64,000 bases of DNA from Lonicera japonica. Its lineage: Eukaryota > Streptophyta > Magnoliopsida > Dipsacales > Caprifoliaceae. Both the position numbers and the translations under genes were made by a program. This document shows positions 42,910 to 54,532 of the stretch, one piece after another. Below the pieces are notes generated by a model that made no database searches, was not told where the DNA came from, and was given only the letters and a program-made list of their open reading frames with translations. The stretch covers positions 17,708,422 to 17,772,421 of the forward strand of contig CM038471.1 of assembly GCA_021464415.1 (NCBI GenBank), read 5' to 3'. Position 1 is the first letter of the stretch, and the number at the start of each line of letters is the position of its first letter.

Positions 42910-45900
42910 ATATATAATGGAAATAAAAATACAAGCAGAGAAAGAGTTGAAAGTGAACGAGAAGTCCACAAACAACTAACAAGAAAAGCATAACAAAGCA
43001 ACAGCAGCCCAACTCAAAAACCACAGGCTACAACACAGCCCGGAGAAAACTAACAACCAGGGAATCAAAACAAGCAAGCCCAAAACAAATCAAGCAGAAA
43101 ACTCTCTTGTAAAACTGTTAATACCCAACCCCTGCAAAAGACAATCACCGAGAAAATCCTAAAAGCTCTATCTGTTATGCCATAGTTGCTTCCCAGTCTT
43201 GATAAATATCTGATATCGAAAGAATACCGAGTTTCTTAGATGAAAAAGCTCATAGCGAAGCTAACGACTTCACCCTTTGCCACACCTTTTCCTCATTTTC
43301 CTCCTTATCTTCAAGTATCCTAGCATTTCTTTCTTTCCAGACACACCACATCACTGCCAAGCATGAGCACCTCCATAACACTTTCGATTTCTTCTTATTG
43401 CCTTTCAAACACCACTTTCCAATCAAAAGATCATACCACGAACCCGGGAAAGCTGAGATCGGATTGAATTCCTTCCTAATGTTGGATCAAATGGAGTGTG
43501 CAAACGTACAATGGATCATCAAATGGTCTAAATTCTCTAAACGACCTTTGCACATTATGCACCATAATGGAGACAACTGTTGATACAACCTTCTTTCTTG
43601 TAATAAATCAGTTGTGAGAATCTTCCTAAAAGCTGCTAGCCAAGCCAGTAGTCTAACCTTTGCAGGAATGCCTAACTTCCATACCATATCGCGTGGCCCA
43701 AAAATTCGATTGTCATCAGAACGCATAATTATCTCAAAGAACGACTTGACCGTAAATATTCCCGTCTCACCCCCCTCCTATATTCTGGAATATGACCTAT
43801 TACGAGCTATTTTTGAACCATTAATTTTGCCCAGTAGCTCCAAATAATAATTTCCTCCTCTTCCGTAAAGTTCGTGTGAAACATTATGCCCTACCCAAAA
43901 TTATCATTCACACCCCAATTTATATAATTCTCAGTTGTTGCGTTCTTATCAAGTACGATCCTAAATAACCGAGGAAACTGATATTTGAACTCTTTGACAC
44001 CCACCCACCCGAATATCACCCCAGAACGAATTTTAGAGCCATTACTGACCTTAAACCGAATGTGTTTCTGGAACTCTACAAGACCATCAGAAATCGCCTT
44101 CCAAGGATTACAATTCGTCCCTCTAATTACCTTGTTGGAATCCCACCTGTTATCTTGCAAGCCTTATTTACTTTTTATTATCTTATGCCAAAATGCCTCT
44201 TGCTTTCCCGAAAACCGCCATAACCACTTTCCCAACAGTGCCTCATTCCTTTTCATCAACTGCCCTATACCCATCCCCTCTGCTTTCTTGCTTCTAGACG
44301 CCTTTTCCCAACACACCAAGTGTTCACCCTTCCCTTTCGCAAACCCTTCCCAAAGGAAATTCCTCATAAATTTTTCAATGGGTTTTTGCAACCGATACTT
44401 GAATCTTGAAAAGCGATATATAATAAGTTGGAATACTCTCCAATACTGAGTGTATGAGAGTCAATTTTCCTCCCCTCGAAATGCACCCCCTCGACTACCC
44501 CTCAAGTCTTTTGCCCACTTTTTCAATAAGGGGCCTCTAAAAACCCAACCTCTTCGGATTATCACCCAAAGGCAAACCCAAATAAGACATTGGCCAGCTA
44601 CCCAACGAGCAGCCTACTCTATTAGCCATTAGGCTCAACTTTACCTCTCCCACGTTGATGCCCACCACTTCACTTTTTGCCAAATTTATCTTCAAACCTG
44701 AGGTTAACCAAAATATATCTAAGATGCTAATAAGATTCCCAATTTGATCGTCATCTTTAAAAAGAAAAAATATAGTATCATCGGCAAACTGCTAGTGTGA
44801 CAAACTCACTCTCTTTTTTCCTATCGAAAACCCCTCCACCAACCCTTTACTTTTCGCCTTCTCGACCAATAAATTTAGCACATCTGCGACCATCACAAAT
44901 AAGAAAGGGGAAAGAGGATCACCTTGCCTAAGTCACCGAGAAGACTTGAAATTACCCCTCGGCTTTCCATTCATCATAATCGAGAAATTAACCATGGACA
45001 AACACCCCCAAATCCACCTCCTCCATCTACTACCAAACCCCTTCCTTTTCAAAACATTATCCACGAAATCCCATTCAATATGGTTGTAAGCCTTCTCGAA
45101 ATCAATCTTTAAGACAACTCCCTCCTTTTTTCTTTCCCTATACGCTTCATTCCCTCATTCGTAATAAGTGCCAAATTAAGAATTTGTTTTCCTTCTACAA
45201 ACGCTCCTTGCACCGACCCCACACCGTTTCTCCCAACACTTCCTTCAATCTTAGAGATAACACCTTAGCCAAAACTTTGTAAAGGCTTGTGACTAGTCTA
45301 ATTGGTCTAAAATCCTTCAATTTTAAGGAAGCAAACTTCTTCGGAATAAGACTTAGTAATGTTGAGTTTGTGCATACATTCACCACCCCATTGTCGTAAA
45401 ATTCTTTCAACACCTTCGTATTAAATCTCCTTTAATCACCTCCCACCTCTTCTTAATGACCTCCATCGTATATCCATCAACAATGTTCTAAAAATCACTA
45501 GGTGTTCCTAGGGCGGGGAGGGGGGACTTAGCGCCTAGGGGATTAATCGGTCAAACAATGTTTTATTTAAAATAACATAATATTAACAAAACATAATATA
45601 CCTTTCAAATTAACATTAATATTCCAATAAAACATGCATTCCAAAAACAAAATAAACAAGTTCAAACAATCAAACCTAAGTGAACATCCCAAAATATAGC
45701 CAGAAAGGAGAGGAGAGGAGGAGATGGCGATCGGAGACTGAGAGGAGGAGGATGAGGAAAATGGAATTACGTCCTCTAAAGAGGGCTAGCAAATAAAATT
45801 GTTTTTTTTACATGAAACTATGTTGTTTTTAGAGGAAAAAAAGGGGAAAATCGGTGCCTAGCCCGCCTAATTGGCGCCTAATCACCCCGGCACCTAAATA

Positions 45901-46140
45901 CAAAGGATTAGGCCTAGGCTGGGTGGGAAGGCAACTATTTCCGCCTAGGCGGTGCCTAGGCCCGATTTTTAGAACAGTGTCCATCATGCCCCGGTGCCTT
46001 ATTGCCTTCGCATGAGTCAATTGTAACTTTCACTTCCTCCTCCTCAAACGCTCTTTCAAGCCACGCCTTGCTAGCATTACAAATCATATTCCAATCTAAC
46101 CCCTTAAAACCAACCCGAGATCTCTCTCTCTTCGAATCTA
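42910..46140 (-). pseudogene. Degenerate L1-type LINE ORF2, minus strand
   Basis: Read on the minus strand the blocks come in LINE order. Near 46130-45980 ICNASKAWLERAFEEEEV and GNKAPGHDG are seen. After a MITE, 45413-45195 gives LLSLIPKKFASLKLKDFRPI and YKVLAKVLSLRLKEV. Then RT core blocks GDPLSPFLFVMVADVLN and QFADDTIFF (44900-44780), YLGLPLG, RNFLWEG (44360) and the zf-RVT region VWKLGIPAKVRLLAWLAA with CIMC...HLMIHC (43726-43487). Stops and shifts are spread throughout. The endonuclease is not present. The 3' part runs to about 42910, ending in a T-rich/AT-rich stretch on the plus strand. Confidence 0.83.
45484..45976. mobile_element. 493-bp MITE inside the LINE
   Basis: The ends TGTTCTAAAAATC and GATTTTTAGAACA are a 13-base perfect inverted pair. 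Near the right end are GCCTAGGCGGTGCCTAGGCC and related CCTAGG palindromes. The LINE coding blocks continue on both sides, so it is an insertion. Target duplication unclear. Confidence 0.75.
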
Positions 46141-46259
46141 AAACACTAGAGGGGTGTTAGAGAGAGAGAGAGAGGGCACTATATTTACCTCATTACACAT
46201 ACAAGAAAATGAAATGCAATGGCCAAGTGCATAATCCTCTATCTCCTTGACCTCTGCCT

Positions 46260-46770
46260 TTCACTAATCTTCTTTCTTTCCTGTCAATCCCATATTCTAT
46301 TTTAAAACTTAAATCGAGGTATTTAAAAAATGTATAGTGACTTCATTGTTTTAGGTAAACACAAAACACTAGCAATGCTTGGGAGTGACCAAGAAATGTG
46401 TATATAGTATATACTAAATTCATTCTTTCTTATACTTTATATTTTTGGCCTTTTGACGACCTCGGGCATTTGCCCTCCATGTACTTTTTACAATCAACCG
46501 GTCTGAACTCTGAAAAAAGGACATTTGTGACTGAAAACTCCAACAGGTGAAAATATGAAATTTTCGATAGTTTTCCATGCAAAAAAAATTTCAACTAAAC
46601 GCACCCGTAGGGGGAATATATGTTGTCTACAACTTGTTTTAGTGGAATGTTATCTTTTTCATGGAATATAAAAACCACCTCTGTCTTAAGTCCCCATGCA
46701 AATCTTTGCATGTAAAAGAAATCCAAGGAATTGAAACCTTTTCCATGTAAACCAATCAAACACGCTCCAA
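46260..46770. repeat. Dispersed duplication, copy A1
   Basis: About 500 bases (TTCTTTCTTTCCTGTC to ATGTAAACCAATCAAACAC) recur diverged at 50890-51390. No coding frame is shared. Confidence 0.8.
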
Positions 46771-47724
46771 CAATAACACGAAAATCACAAAGAAATATAA
46801 TCTTTGTTGAATGATCCCAATGTTTTGCTTTCATTTGTGTCAGTTACTAGAATCAGTGAACATTTGGCACAAGGTTGCCAGATTAGTAGCTAGATAATCA
46901 GTATGTGTTTGGCAGCCAAATTTATCCATGGAAAACTTGACAAAAGATGGAAAATGTGTACTTATTTGGGATGGTGGAGTACTCTGCTTATTTTGGAACA
47001 TTTGGAACAATGTGCTAACTTTAATTACTATTCTTCTTATTTTTAAAGGAATAGTGGAATCTTAATTTGAAACGAGGGGAGTACTCTGCAAAGTACTGCA
47101 TTTAATTTTTCCAAAGGTAGGTCTAAGTCTCTCGCTTTAACTATAGAAAACGAAAATCATCCCCCCCCCCCGGGTGAGACTCAAACCTGGGATCTCTCCC
47201 AACCAGGCTAGTCCACTTACTTATATGTAGTACTTATTTAAATATACACAAAGTACTCAATATACAGGCTCAAGACTATTTCCAGGCTTTGCCTCAAGGT
47301 GTAAACCGCAACAATTTTTTAACACATTAATTAGGATAACAAGGCAAAGAAGAGAAATATTCACGTACCATTAGTTTTGGTACAATTGTTTGTGAATCTG
47401 ATACGAATAAAGCAAAAATAGTGACTTCATCGCATGTACATTTTCGTGCTGGACTAGGTTTTTGTTCCAATTTCTTGTTGGCCCACCAAACCTAGAGTTT
47501 CAGAAAAGAGGGATAATTATGTGAATTAAGAAAGCAAAATAAAAAAGGGAAAACATCGTGTTAATTCAAAGAAGAAAGAAAGAGAAGTGAACCTGTGTTA
47601 CTAGTATTAACCGAAGCCACACTCCGTCAAACCATGTAGGTAGACTGATAACCCTTGGTTTCCCAAATACGGAAGCTATGAAAATCCTTAACACCTCTCA
47701 TTGTTCAGCTTGGGCACCTTCATA
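46771..47724. other. Non-coding DNA with a SINE-like sequence
   Basis: No gene is seen. A poly-C run (47160-47170) adjoins the SINE-like sequence listed next. Confidence 0.6.
47120..47222 (-). mobile_element. tRNA-derived SINE-like sequence
   Basis: On the minus strand AGTGGACTAGCCTGGTTGGG resembles an A box region, and 20 bases later CCAGGTTTGAGTCTCACC resembles a B box. A G run and an AT-rich tail follow. Borders are approximate. Confidence 0.45.
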
Positions 47725-47848
47725 GTCAAGGAAAAGTAACTGCAGGGCTAAACCTCTCATTAACATATCTGTGTGTTGTGTGTGTATGTGATAAAGTAAA
47801 TAACCATGATTTATGTACCAGGCGTCAAGTAGATTTTTGTTGACGTAC
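47725..47848. repeat. Duplication copy B1
   Basis: The block AGTAACTGCAGGG to GTCAAGTAGATTTTTGTTG recurs at about 49325-49432, diverged. Confidence 0.7.
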
Positions 47849-47861
47849 ACTGAAGTTAAAT

Positions 47862-48543
47862 TTTCAATAGAAAAGAAAATTTTATTAAACAGCTAAAGGA
47901 ATTACAATACAAGCAATGCTAAAGAACAGTGGATAAGACATCCACCGGAACTAATAGCAACAAAAGAAAGTAATTCCTAAGCCTATGGAAAGGTTACAAA
48001 GAACAAAAACTCTAACCCATATATCCATCCGTATAGCTAGCAAAATCCAAACTAAACAAAAAACGTTCAGTATCATAAAAAATGTTTGAAGACCATAAAC
48101 CAATCAGAAACTGTGTATGCTCCCAGATTTCATTAGAGCTGTTGCTTTTATCCTCAAACGTTCTTTTATTTCGTTCCATACAAATCGACCATGCCAAGGC
48201 CAGAACTGCAAATCTCCATATTAACTTCAACTTCTTACTATTATGCTTGAAATTCCATTTGCTGAGAATAAACTCAGCCCAACTTTTAGGGAAAGCACCC
48301 ACCAATCCAAACATATCAAAAATCCTAACCCACACATCATTAACAAAGATGCAATGCGGCATAATGTAGTCCACATTTTCTATAGCCCGATTACACAAAA
48401 TGCTCCACGATGGAGAAAGGTACATGAAAGGCCTCCTCGCTTGGATCATGTCACAAGTATTCACTTTCCCCAAAAGATGCAAGCCATGCAAAGACCTTGA
48501 TTTTGGAAGGGACACCGCTTTTCCAAATGAAACAGGACTGTGG
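47862..48543 (-). mobile_element. 5'-truncated LINE with target duplication
   Basis: A perfect 13-base duplication ACTGAAGTTAAAT lies on both sides (47849-47861 and 48544-48556). The insert encodes only the LINE C-terminus on the minus strand, so the 3' end is at the left. The 5' end is cut in the zf-RVT region, as expected of incomplete target-primed reverse transcription. A further copy of the target motif lies at 48566-48578. Confidence 0.88.
48012..48515 (-). pseudogene. LINE ORF2 C-terminus (zf-RVT region)
   Basis: The 167-residue open frame holds the zinc-binding-like region found after the RT of plant LINEs: GLHLLGKVNTCDMIQARRP, SILCNRAIENVDYIMPHC, then AVLALAWSICMERNKRTFED. It is uninterrupted to its stop, so this fragment is younger than the other LINEs here. 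It lacks RT and endonuclease. Confidence 0.8.
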
Positions 48544-48578
48544 ACTGAAGTTAAATGAAATGTAGACTGAAGTTAAAT

Positions 48579-49324
48579 GACCAAAACTAGATAGTGAGAG
48601 AGAGAGAGTTCTCAATATTGAAATGAATTTTTAAAAGTTCATGAATGGCTTACAACCAAGAATTTAGCCAGGTAGTACTACTAACTGCAGAGAAGCAAGA
48701 ATAGTTCAATATTATCAAAGTTAATTCCGATTAACTTATATACTACCTCCTTTCTCAAAATTCAAGTATCCATTTCAAAAGTCAAAATTCTTAAAGGAAA
48801 AATTGATTAAATAAAAATAACAGTGAAGAAAGAAGCTCGTTTGATTATCTGGATTACAAGACCGAGCTTGCCCCTAATTCTTCAAAACAGGACAACTATG
48901 GGCTTTGTCTACCACTTAGCTTGATGGAATGCCATCGAAAATCAAGTATAAGTTTTCTACAAAAAAATAATATGTACCCTAAAATTTAGCTGGAAAATTT
49001 ACATAAAGATAAACTTTGCATCCTTAACTTTAGCAAGTTAAGCCTTTCAGTTAAAATCGGCTAGTAAACTCCTTGTATTGGAATCCCTTCTTTAGCCCTC
49101 TTTCCACCGTGAACAAAAAGTTGAAACCTTACTGCTTGTACATACGAGTTAGTGGTCTTTATTTCTACATTATGAGTAGGACGGCTGCTAAATCTCATAA
49201 TCACTTGTTCTTGAATTTACAATTGGTCTAGTTATTTCTCACTTTCTCTCTTTTTGTTTTCCTATTGAGTACTTTAGATTTTTCTATGACCATTGTCCAA
49301 CTTTGGCCTTTTTCATCAAGAAAC
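48579..49324. other. Non-coding stretch
   Basis: I see no gene, RNA or clear repeat apart from a GAGAGA run at about 48594-48608. Confidence 0.6.
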
Positions 49325-49432
49325 AGTAACTGCAGGATTAACAGCTTCAATTGACAAGTCATTGTATGTGTGCAAAAGTAAATAACCAGGATTCATAAAT
49401 GTACCAGGCCTCGAGTAGACTTTAGTTGCCAC
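49325..49432. repeat. Duplication copy B2
   Basis: AGTAACTGCAGGATTAACAG to CTCGAGTAGACTTTAGTTG aligns with 47725-47848. Confidence 0.7.
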
Positions 49433-49532
49433 GCTTTCAAGTTAATAACCAAAAACTAGAAGGAGAAATTTAATAAGGTTTAATAGTGAGCATATCTCAG
49501 CTCAACCGGAAAGTACCTGGTAATGTCAACCT

Positions 49533-50191
49533 TGTTGTGTTTGGCTTGTAATTGATGCAAGCAGTGAAGGTGCATAAAGTCTTTTGCACCAGGCAGTGTG
49601 CCCGCGGACTTGGTGCAAAGCATGTTTTGCACCAGATAGTAAGCACTCGGAATTGGTGCAAAACATGTTTTACACCTAGGCGAGTATAAGTAAATAGGTC
49701 CAATTGTTAATCATCTTTTCATGATATCACTAATTTTTCACTGGGTATAAATAGAGGAGTTCTTTTTTATTTTTGTAAGACTTGAAAAAGTGTACTTTGC
49801 AAGAGTGAAAAGAAAGATTTGTGCTTAGCTAGGGTTTAGCTAAGGTTGAGAGTTGGTTATTGGAGGTTTATTCCATTGATCTAGAGTAAGGATTATTGTG
49901 AGAGAATTGGTGTAAATTCTTGGTTATCAATAAAGTTGCCCCCTCTTGGTGGAAGACCCGAAGGGTTCTACAAAAGTCTAGTGTGTTCTTTCTCTTTGCT
50001 TTGCGCTTGGTTATATTACTCTTTATCGTTTATCTATATTTGCTTGTTATTGTGTTGTTCATCTTGGTTTGAGTTAAAGATCCTATTGCTTGTCAGTTTC
50101 CGTCCGCTAAGTGTTCGTGAAAATTCCCGAAAGGGATTTCTCGAGTTTATTTGTGGATTGGGACATGATTATTGTTCCCACGTGCACAACA
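49533..50191 (+). mobile_element. 659-bp solo LTR
   Basis: The repeat starts TGTTGTG and ends GCACAACA, with perfect 5-bp target duplications AACCT (49528-49532, 50192-50196). A TATA box at 49745-49752 (TATAAATAG) and AATAAA at about 49929 put it on the plus strand. Near its start GGTGCAAAGCATGTTTTGCACC-type palindromes occur twice. It is probably copia-like; no internal region remains. The frame 49936-50223 has no known domain. Confidence 0.92.
49745..49752 (+). promoter_or_regulatory. TATA box of the solo LTR
   Basis: GGGTATAAATAGAGGAG is a strong plant TATA context. The GTGCAAAACATGTTTTGCAC-type palindromes sit 70-170 bases upstream. Confidence 0.7.
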
Positions 50192-50196
50192 AACCT

Positions 50197-50889
50197 AGCC
50201 TATACGGCTATACCCAATATTAGGCTACAAAATTGCATCAAAACTGAAATAAGTGTCTGTTTGTTTGCACTTAGTTTCCTTAGAAAATGCTCAAAATATA
50301 TTCATATTTTCCACCTTTAGTGGTTTGAAACCATTAATCCTCTGTGGAATCAATTTGATTCGTACAACTGCTTTAGTCTAATTTGATCTTGTTCTCGTAC
50401 AACTTAAAAACTGCCTCTGATCTAAGAGATTTTCCATCTAGAACAGTTCTCTGAGGGATTCAAATATTTTCCCTCTAAACCAATCAAACCCGCCCAGAGA
50501 AGGGGCGGGGTGGGGGGGGTGGGGGAAGAGAAAGTAAATTTGATTTGCACTGATACTATACAGATCTTAAACTCCCTTATGTACATATTTAGCCACCAAA
50601 CAAAGCATTCAGAAAAGTACAAGAAAAACCCACATATGAAGGCATAGTTCACTAGATTCGTCCGCCCGAGCTTATTCTAATTGCGCATATCATAGCAGGT
50701 GTTAGAAGTCATAAAGAAGCAAAGTAGAGATTGTTAAAGGCATCCATTGAGAAAGACCGCAATACTTGCCTCTCTTAATTTGTTTAAGCAAGAAGGCAAG
50801 AATTAAGAAGGCAAATAGTGCATTGCATATATATACTCCCTACAAAGTAGACATTTAGTACAAATAAAAAAATAAATACAAGAGGGGAA
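50197..50889. other. Non-coding stretch with G-rich run
   Basis: No gene is seen. A G-rich run of about 30 bases (GGGGCGGGGTGGGGGGGGTG and on) lies at about 50500-50526 and has quadruplex potential. Confidence 0.6.
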
Positions 50890-51390
50890 AGAGGCCTTCT
50901 AGCTTTCTTTCCTGTCATCCCACATTCCAATTTAAAACTTAATTGAAGGTAAGAAGAAACTGTTTGGTATCTTCATTTTTTTCAGATAAGCAAAAAACTC
51001 TAGGAAGGCTTGGGAATGACCGAGCAACGTATATGTCTAAATTCATTCTTTTTTATACTTTGCATTTTAATTTTTTTCCTTTTGTCGAATTAGGGCATTC
51101 TATTTGTTATAACCAACCAGTCTGTGAAAAGAACATCTGTGTGTAAAAACACCAATAGGTGAAACTATGAAATTTTGATTTTTTCCATGCAACAAAATTA
51201 ACCAAGCACACCTGTAAGGGAAATGATAGCTACAGCTTCTTCTAGACTAATTTATTTATTTTTATCTTTCATGCAATATAAAAAATCACCAAAACCCAAA
51301 GTTTTGTTTCCAATGAAAACCTTTTCTATGTAAAAGAAATCCAAGAAATTCAAGCATTTTCCATGTAAACCAAGCTAACACACTAATCAC
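50890..51390. repeat. Dispersed duplication, copy A2
   Basis: Same orientation as 46260-46770, with many substitutions and small indels. Shared blocks include CTTTCTTTCCTGTC, AAATTCATTCTTT, AGGTGAAA.TATGAAATTTT and TTTTCCATGTAAACCAA. Confidence 0.8.
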
Positions 51391-51985
51391 ATTCGGGATT
51401 CACGTACAAAGAAAGAGGGACTAATTTGATTTATAAGAATATAGTACATATATCAGACTATATATCCGTTAACATTCATAAGAACGACGAAGATATGGAT
51501 GCATCGAGTACCAGGGGCATCAAATGTTGCACAAGTACTTTTTCTATTCATCATTGCGGCTTGGGGTCATGAGTGAGGGTTGAATTGGTTGCTGGTGACA
51601 TAAAATCATTCCATTATCTACTCCTCAAGGGTGTGACCCTATCTCGCATTTGGCTTTCGCAGATGACTTGATGATTTTTAATAATGGGACTCAAAGTTCC
51701 TTAGTTAATTTGATGAAATTTCTATCAGCTTATGAAGAGAGCACTAGACATCTTATGAATAAAAGTAAGAGTTGTTTTATTGTTAGTTCAAGGATGTCTG
51801 ATAGTAGAGATGCCGCATTATTGCTTAGAGTACGGGTTTCACTAAGAAATCTCTCCCGATTAAGTACTTGGGGTGTATGCTATATAGCGGAAAGAAGAAG
51901 GAATATTTTTCTGATTTGGTGTTTAAGATTGATAAAAAGTCAGCGGAGTGGAAATCCAATTTACTATCTTCAGGTGCTAAGCTTA

Positions 51986-52255
51986 GGGCTGTTCACTTCC
52001 ACTTAATTTGCCACTTAAATTTGAAAACTTATAATTTTTAGATTTAAGTGATTTAAAAAGTTGTTTAGTTATTCAAAAAATTAAGTGGTCACTTAATTTT
52101 TACCACTTAAAACTTAAAATTTTTATCTAAAATTTTAAGTGGCAACTTTGCAACTTAAATTTGAAATTTAATTTTAAAAAGTGTAAAATGTCGACTTTAC
52201 CCTCTTTCTTTTAACAAAATTACACAACCATCTTATACCTACACATAGAGGCAGC

Positions 52256-52321
<66 letters not shown>

Positions 52322-52855
52322 ATGGCCATGAGACTGCCATTTGCAGTCGAGTCGCACTTCCCCCAAATCACCTTCTTCACCATAAACCAGGTATATTCTA
52401 TTCAATTCAAATCATATACTTTGAATATATACATATACATATACACATACACACATAATATGACCATGTAGATTGATTGAATCTTGCAATTTTTGTATTC
52501 ATGTTTGATTGACTTAGCTACAAATAGTTCAAGTAATTTGATGTGATTTTGTTCCATTAAATTTGTTTTATAATAGAGTACGGTTTATGTTGAAGAAAAA
52601 ATTATACAAATTGGATTGATAAAATTATACAAAAAATTATACAAATTGAAAGCATAAAAAAGGAATTAGTGGTGGTCCTCGGTTAGTGATTGGATTGATT
52701 CATAAAAAATTAGAGCCCTCAAGATGAAGGCAAAATTGTCATACTGAAAAAAATCCAGTTTTCAGATGTGTTATATTCAAACAAACAACATTTTTTCAGA
52801 TACAATTTTTAGAACTAAACAAACAGCTTTTTCAGTTTTTTTACTAAACCCCACC
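51986..52855. mobile_element. Tourist-like MITE in the LINE
   Basis: The insert of 870 bp is bounded by TTA (51983-51985 and 52856-52858), as for PIF/Harbinger. The ends GGGCTGTTCAC and GTTTACTAAACCCCACC-like sequence match only weakly as TIRs. Inside, ACTTAAATTTGAAA-type units repeat and a (CT)n(CA)n microsatellite lies at 52260-52318. Confidence 0.6.
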
Positions 52856-53201
52856 TTAGTCTCATTTGTCACGTTCTCTTGAGTATCCCTCTTCATTTTA
52901 TTGATGTTTTTGATCATCCTAACTCAATTATTAGGAGGATTGATTCTATTATATCTAATTTATTCCGCAATCTGTTTTAAACCAGAAATTTTCTTCCGCA
53001 ATCTGTTTCAAACAAGATTCGAGATATAAATTTCAGTGTGCATGGAAGGAAGCATTCAGTCAATTGAAAAGTCTTTTGCTAGTGCTTGGGAAGTGTGTAG
53101 ACTTGAGGAAAAATATGATGATTTTAAGTGCTTGGATATGGTAGTCTTATATTCCTCTTAAATGGTCAATCATGGTTTGGCGTGCTATTCAATGTAAGCT
53201 C

Positions 53202-54532
53202 TGTTGGTAATTAGGGCAGCAAACATGCATCGCATACATAAAATTTCTGCACTAATCATTAAACCCTAGGATCTACACTGTTCAATAAAGTCGACAAAAG
53301 ACATACCTTGTATGAGATTTTGAATTAATGCAACGAAGACGGTGGATTAGATCCTTTAGTTGTTGTCGTCCTAGCGTAGAAAATACGATGCCTCTACGGT
53401 ATGCACACACGAACGAGATCAAATCCTTACTTGGTGTACTAGCGCCGTTTAGGGTTCTCTCGGCTATTTCGTATTTCTTGTCTCTATCACTTTCCTTGAC
53501 GGCCAAGAAGAACAAAGGTTCCCTTTTAAAGGGGAACCCTAGTGAGAACCCTAAGCAACAAACGAATTGGGCCCAAGTCCAATTTGGTTCATTTTAATTC
53601 GTTTTTGATCCAACTCGTTTTGGTGTGCGACCCTGTAGGTTTATACTTTTTGGCAGTATAATTAAAAGCCCGTTTTATTATACGAATAGTAAGCGGTCTC
53701 TAGTAAAATATTACTATTACCCAAAGGGTATAAAGGTCAAAACGACACAACTTTAAATTGATATTTCACATATTAACTTCTTTTGTCAACCGATATCTAG
53801 ATTGAACACAAGACTAGGCAAGTGTCATTCTTGTATAGTTCAATCTTTATTTCTTAATCTCTAAGTATAATTAATCTAATACAAATGACACATCATTTGT
53901 GCATGGCCGTGCAAATATTAATTATACTTATTAAGGGGCCATAGATATCTCTCTCATTATATGAGAGTGACAAATCCCATCTTGATCAACCACATACATT
54001 CACATAGTTTATAGTACGCTTGATCATCATCTTTATAATTATTCGGTCAAGAGCAACGTTTGATGATGCCTGACATACTAATCCCTATGTTGATAACCAT
54101 GACGATCTCAGGTCTGAGGATAATACGATATCACAAATGAGGAACATCACTGATGACATTATGTAACACTCTTCGCAGTGTCCCCAAAGCGGGTCGGTCC
54201 AATACTTTATTCCCTAACAAGTATCAATGTGTTCAGCTAGATATCTCTATATCCATGACTTGTGGAACATAGTCATCAGTTGACCCACACTCTAATCATT
54301 ATATCAATGTGATCCTAGGTTATTGACATATGATTAGGGACATCTAAATAATATTATTATAACATTACTAGCAACCCACAATCAAATCACGTACTTGATG
54401 AACTAGTATTAATATATATTATTTACAAGAGAATATAAAGTAAAATGAAATAAACTTTATTAATGACAATAAGCATAAAATATCTAAGTACAAATCATAA
54501 TCTATGAATAGTCGTAGGACATATCTCTTTCA
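53202..54532 (-). mobile_element. 1331-bp solo LTR in the LINE
   Basis: The insert starts TGTTGGTAATTAGG and ends ATATCTCTTTCA, with perfect 5-bp duplications AGCTC (53197-53201, 54533-54537). LINE coding blocks resume directly after it. On the minus strand it starts TGAAAGAGATATGTCC, a start seen in plant copia LTRs, so orientation is probably minus. No internal region remains. Confidence 0.9.

Noticed and set aside
43985..44632. Plus-strand frames of 154 and 60 residues
   Set aside because: Antisense to LINE ORF2, whose minus-strand blocks are clear.
49936..50223. 95-residue frame with hydrophobic segments
   Set aside because: It lies in the solo LTR and crosses its border at 50191.
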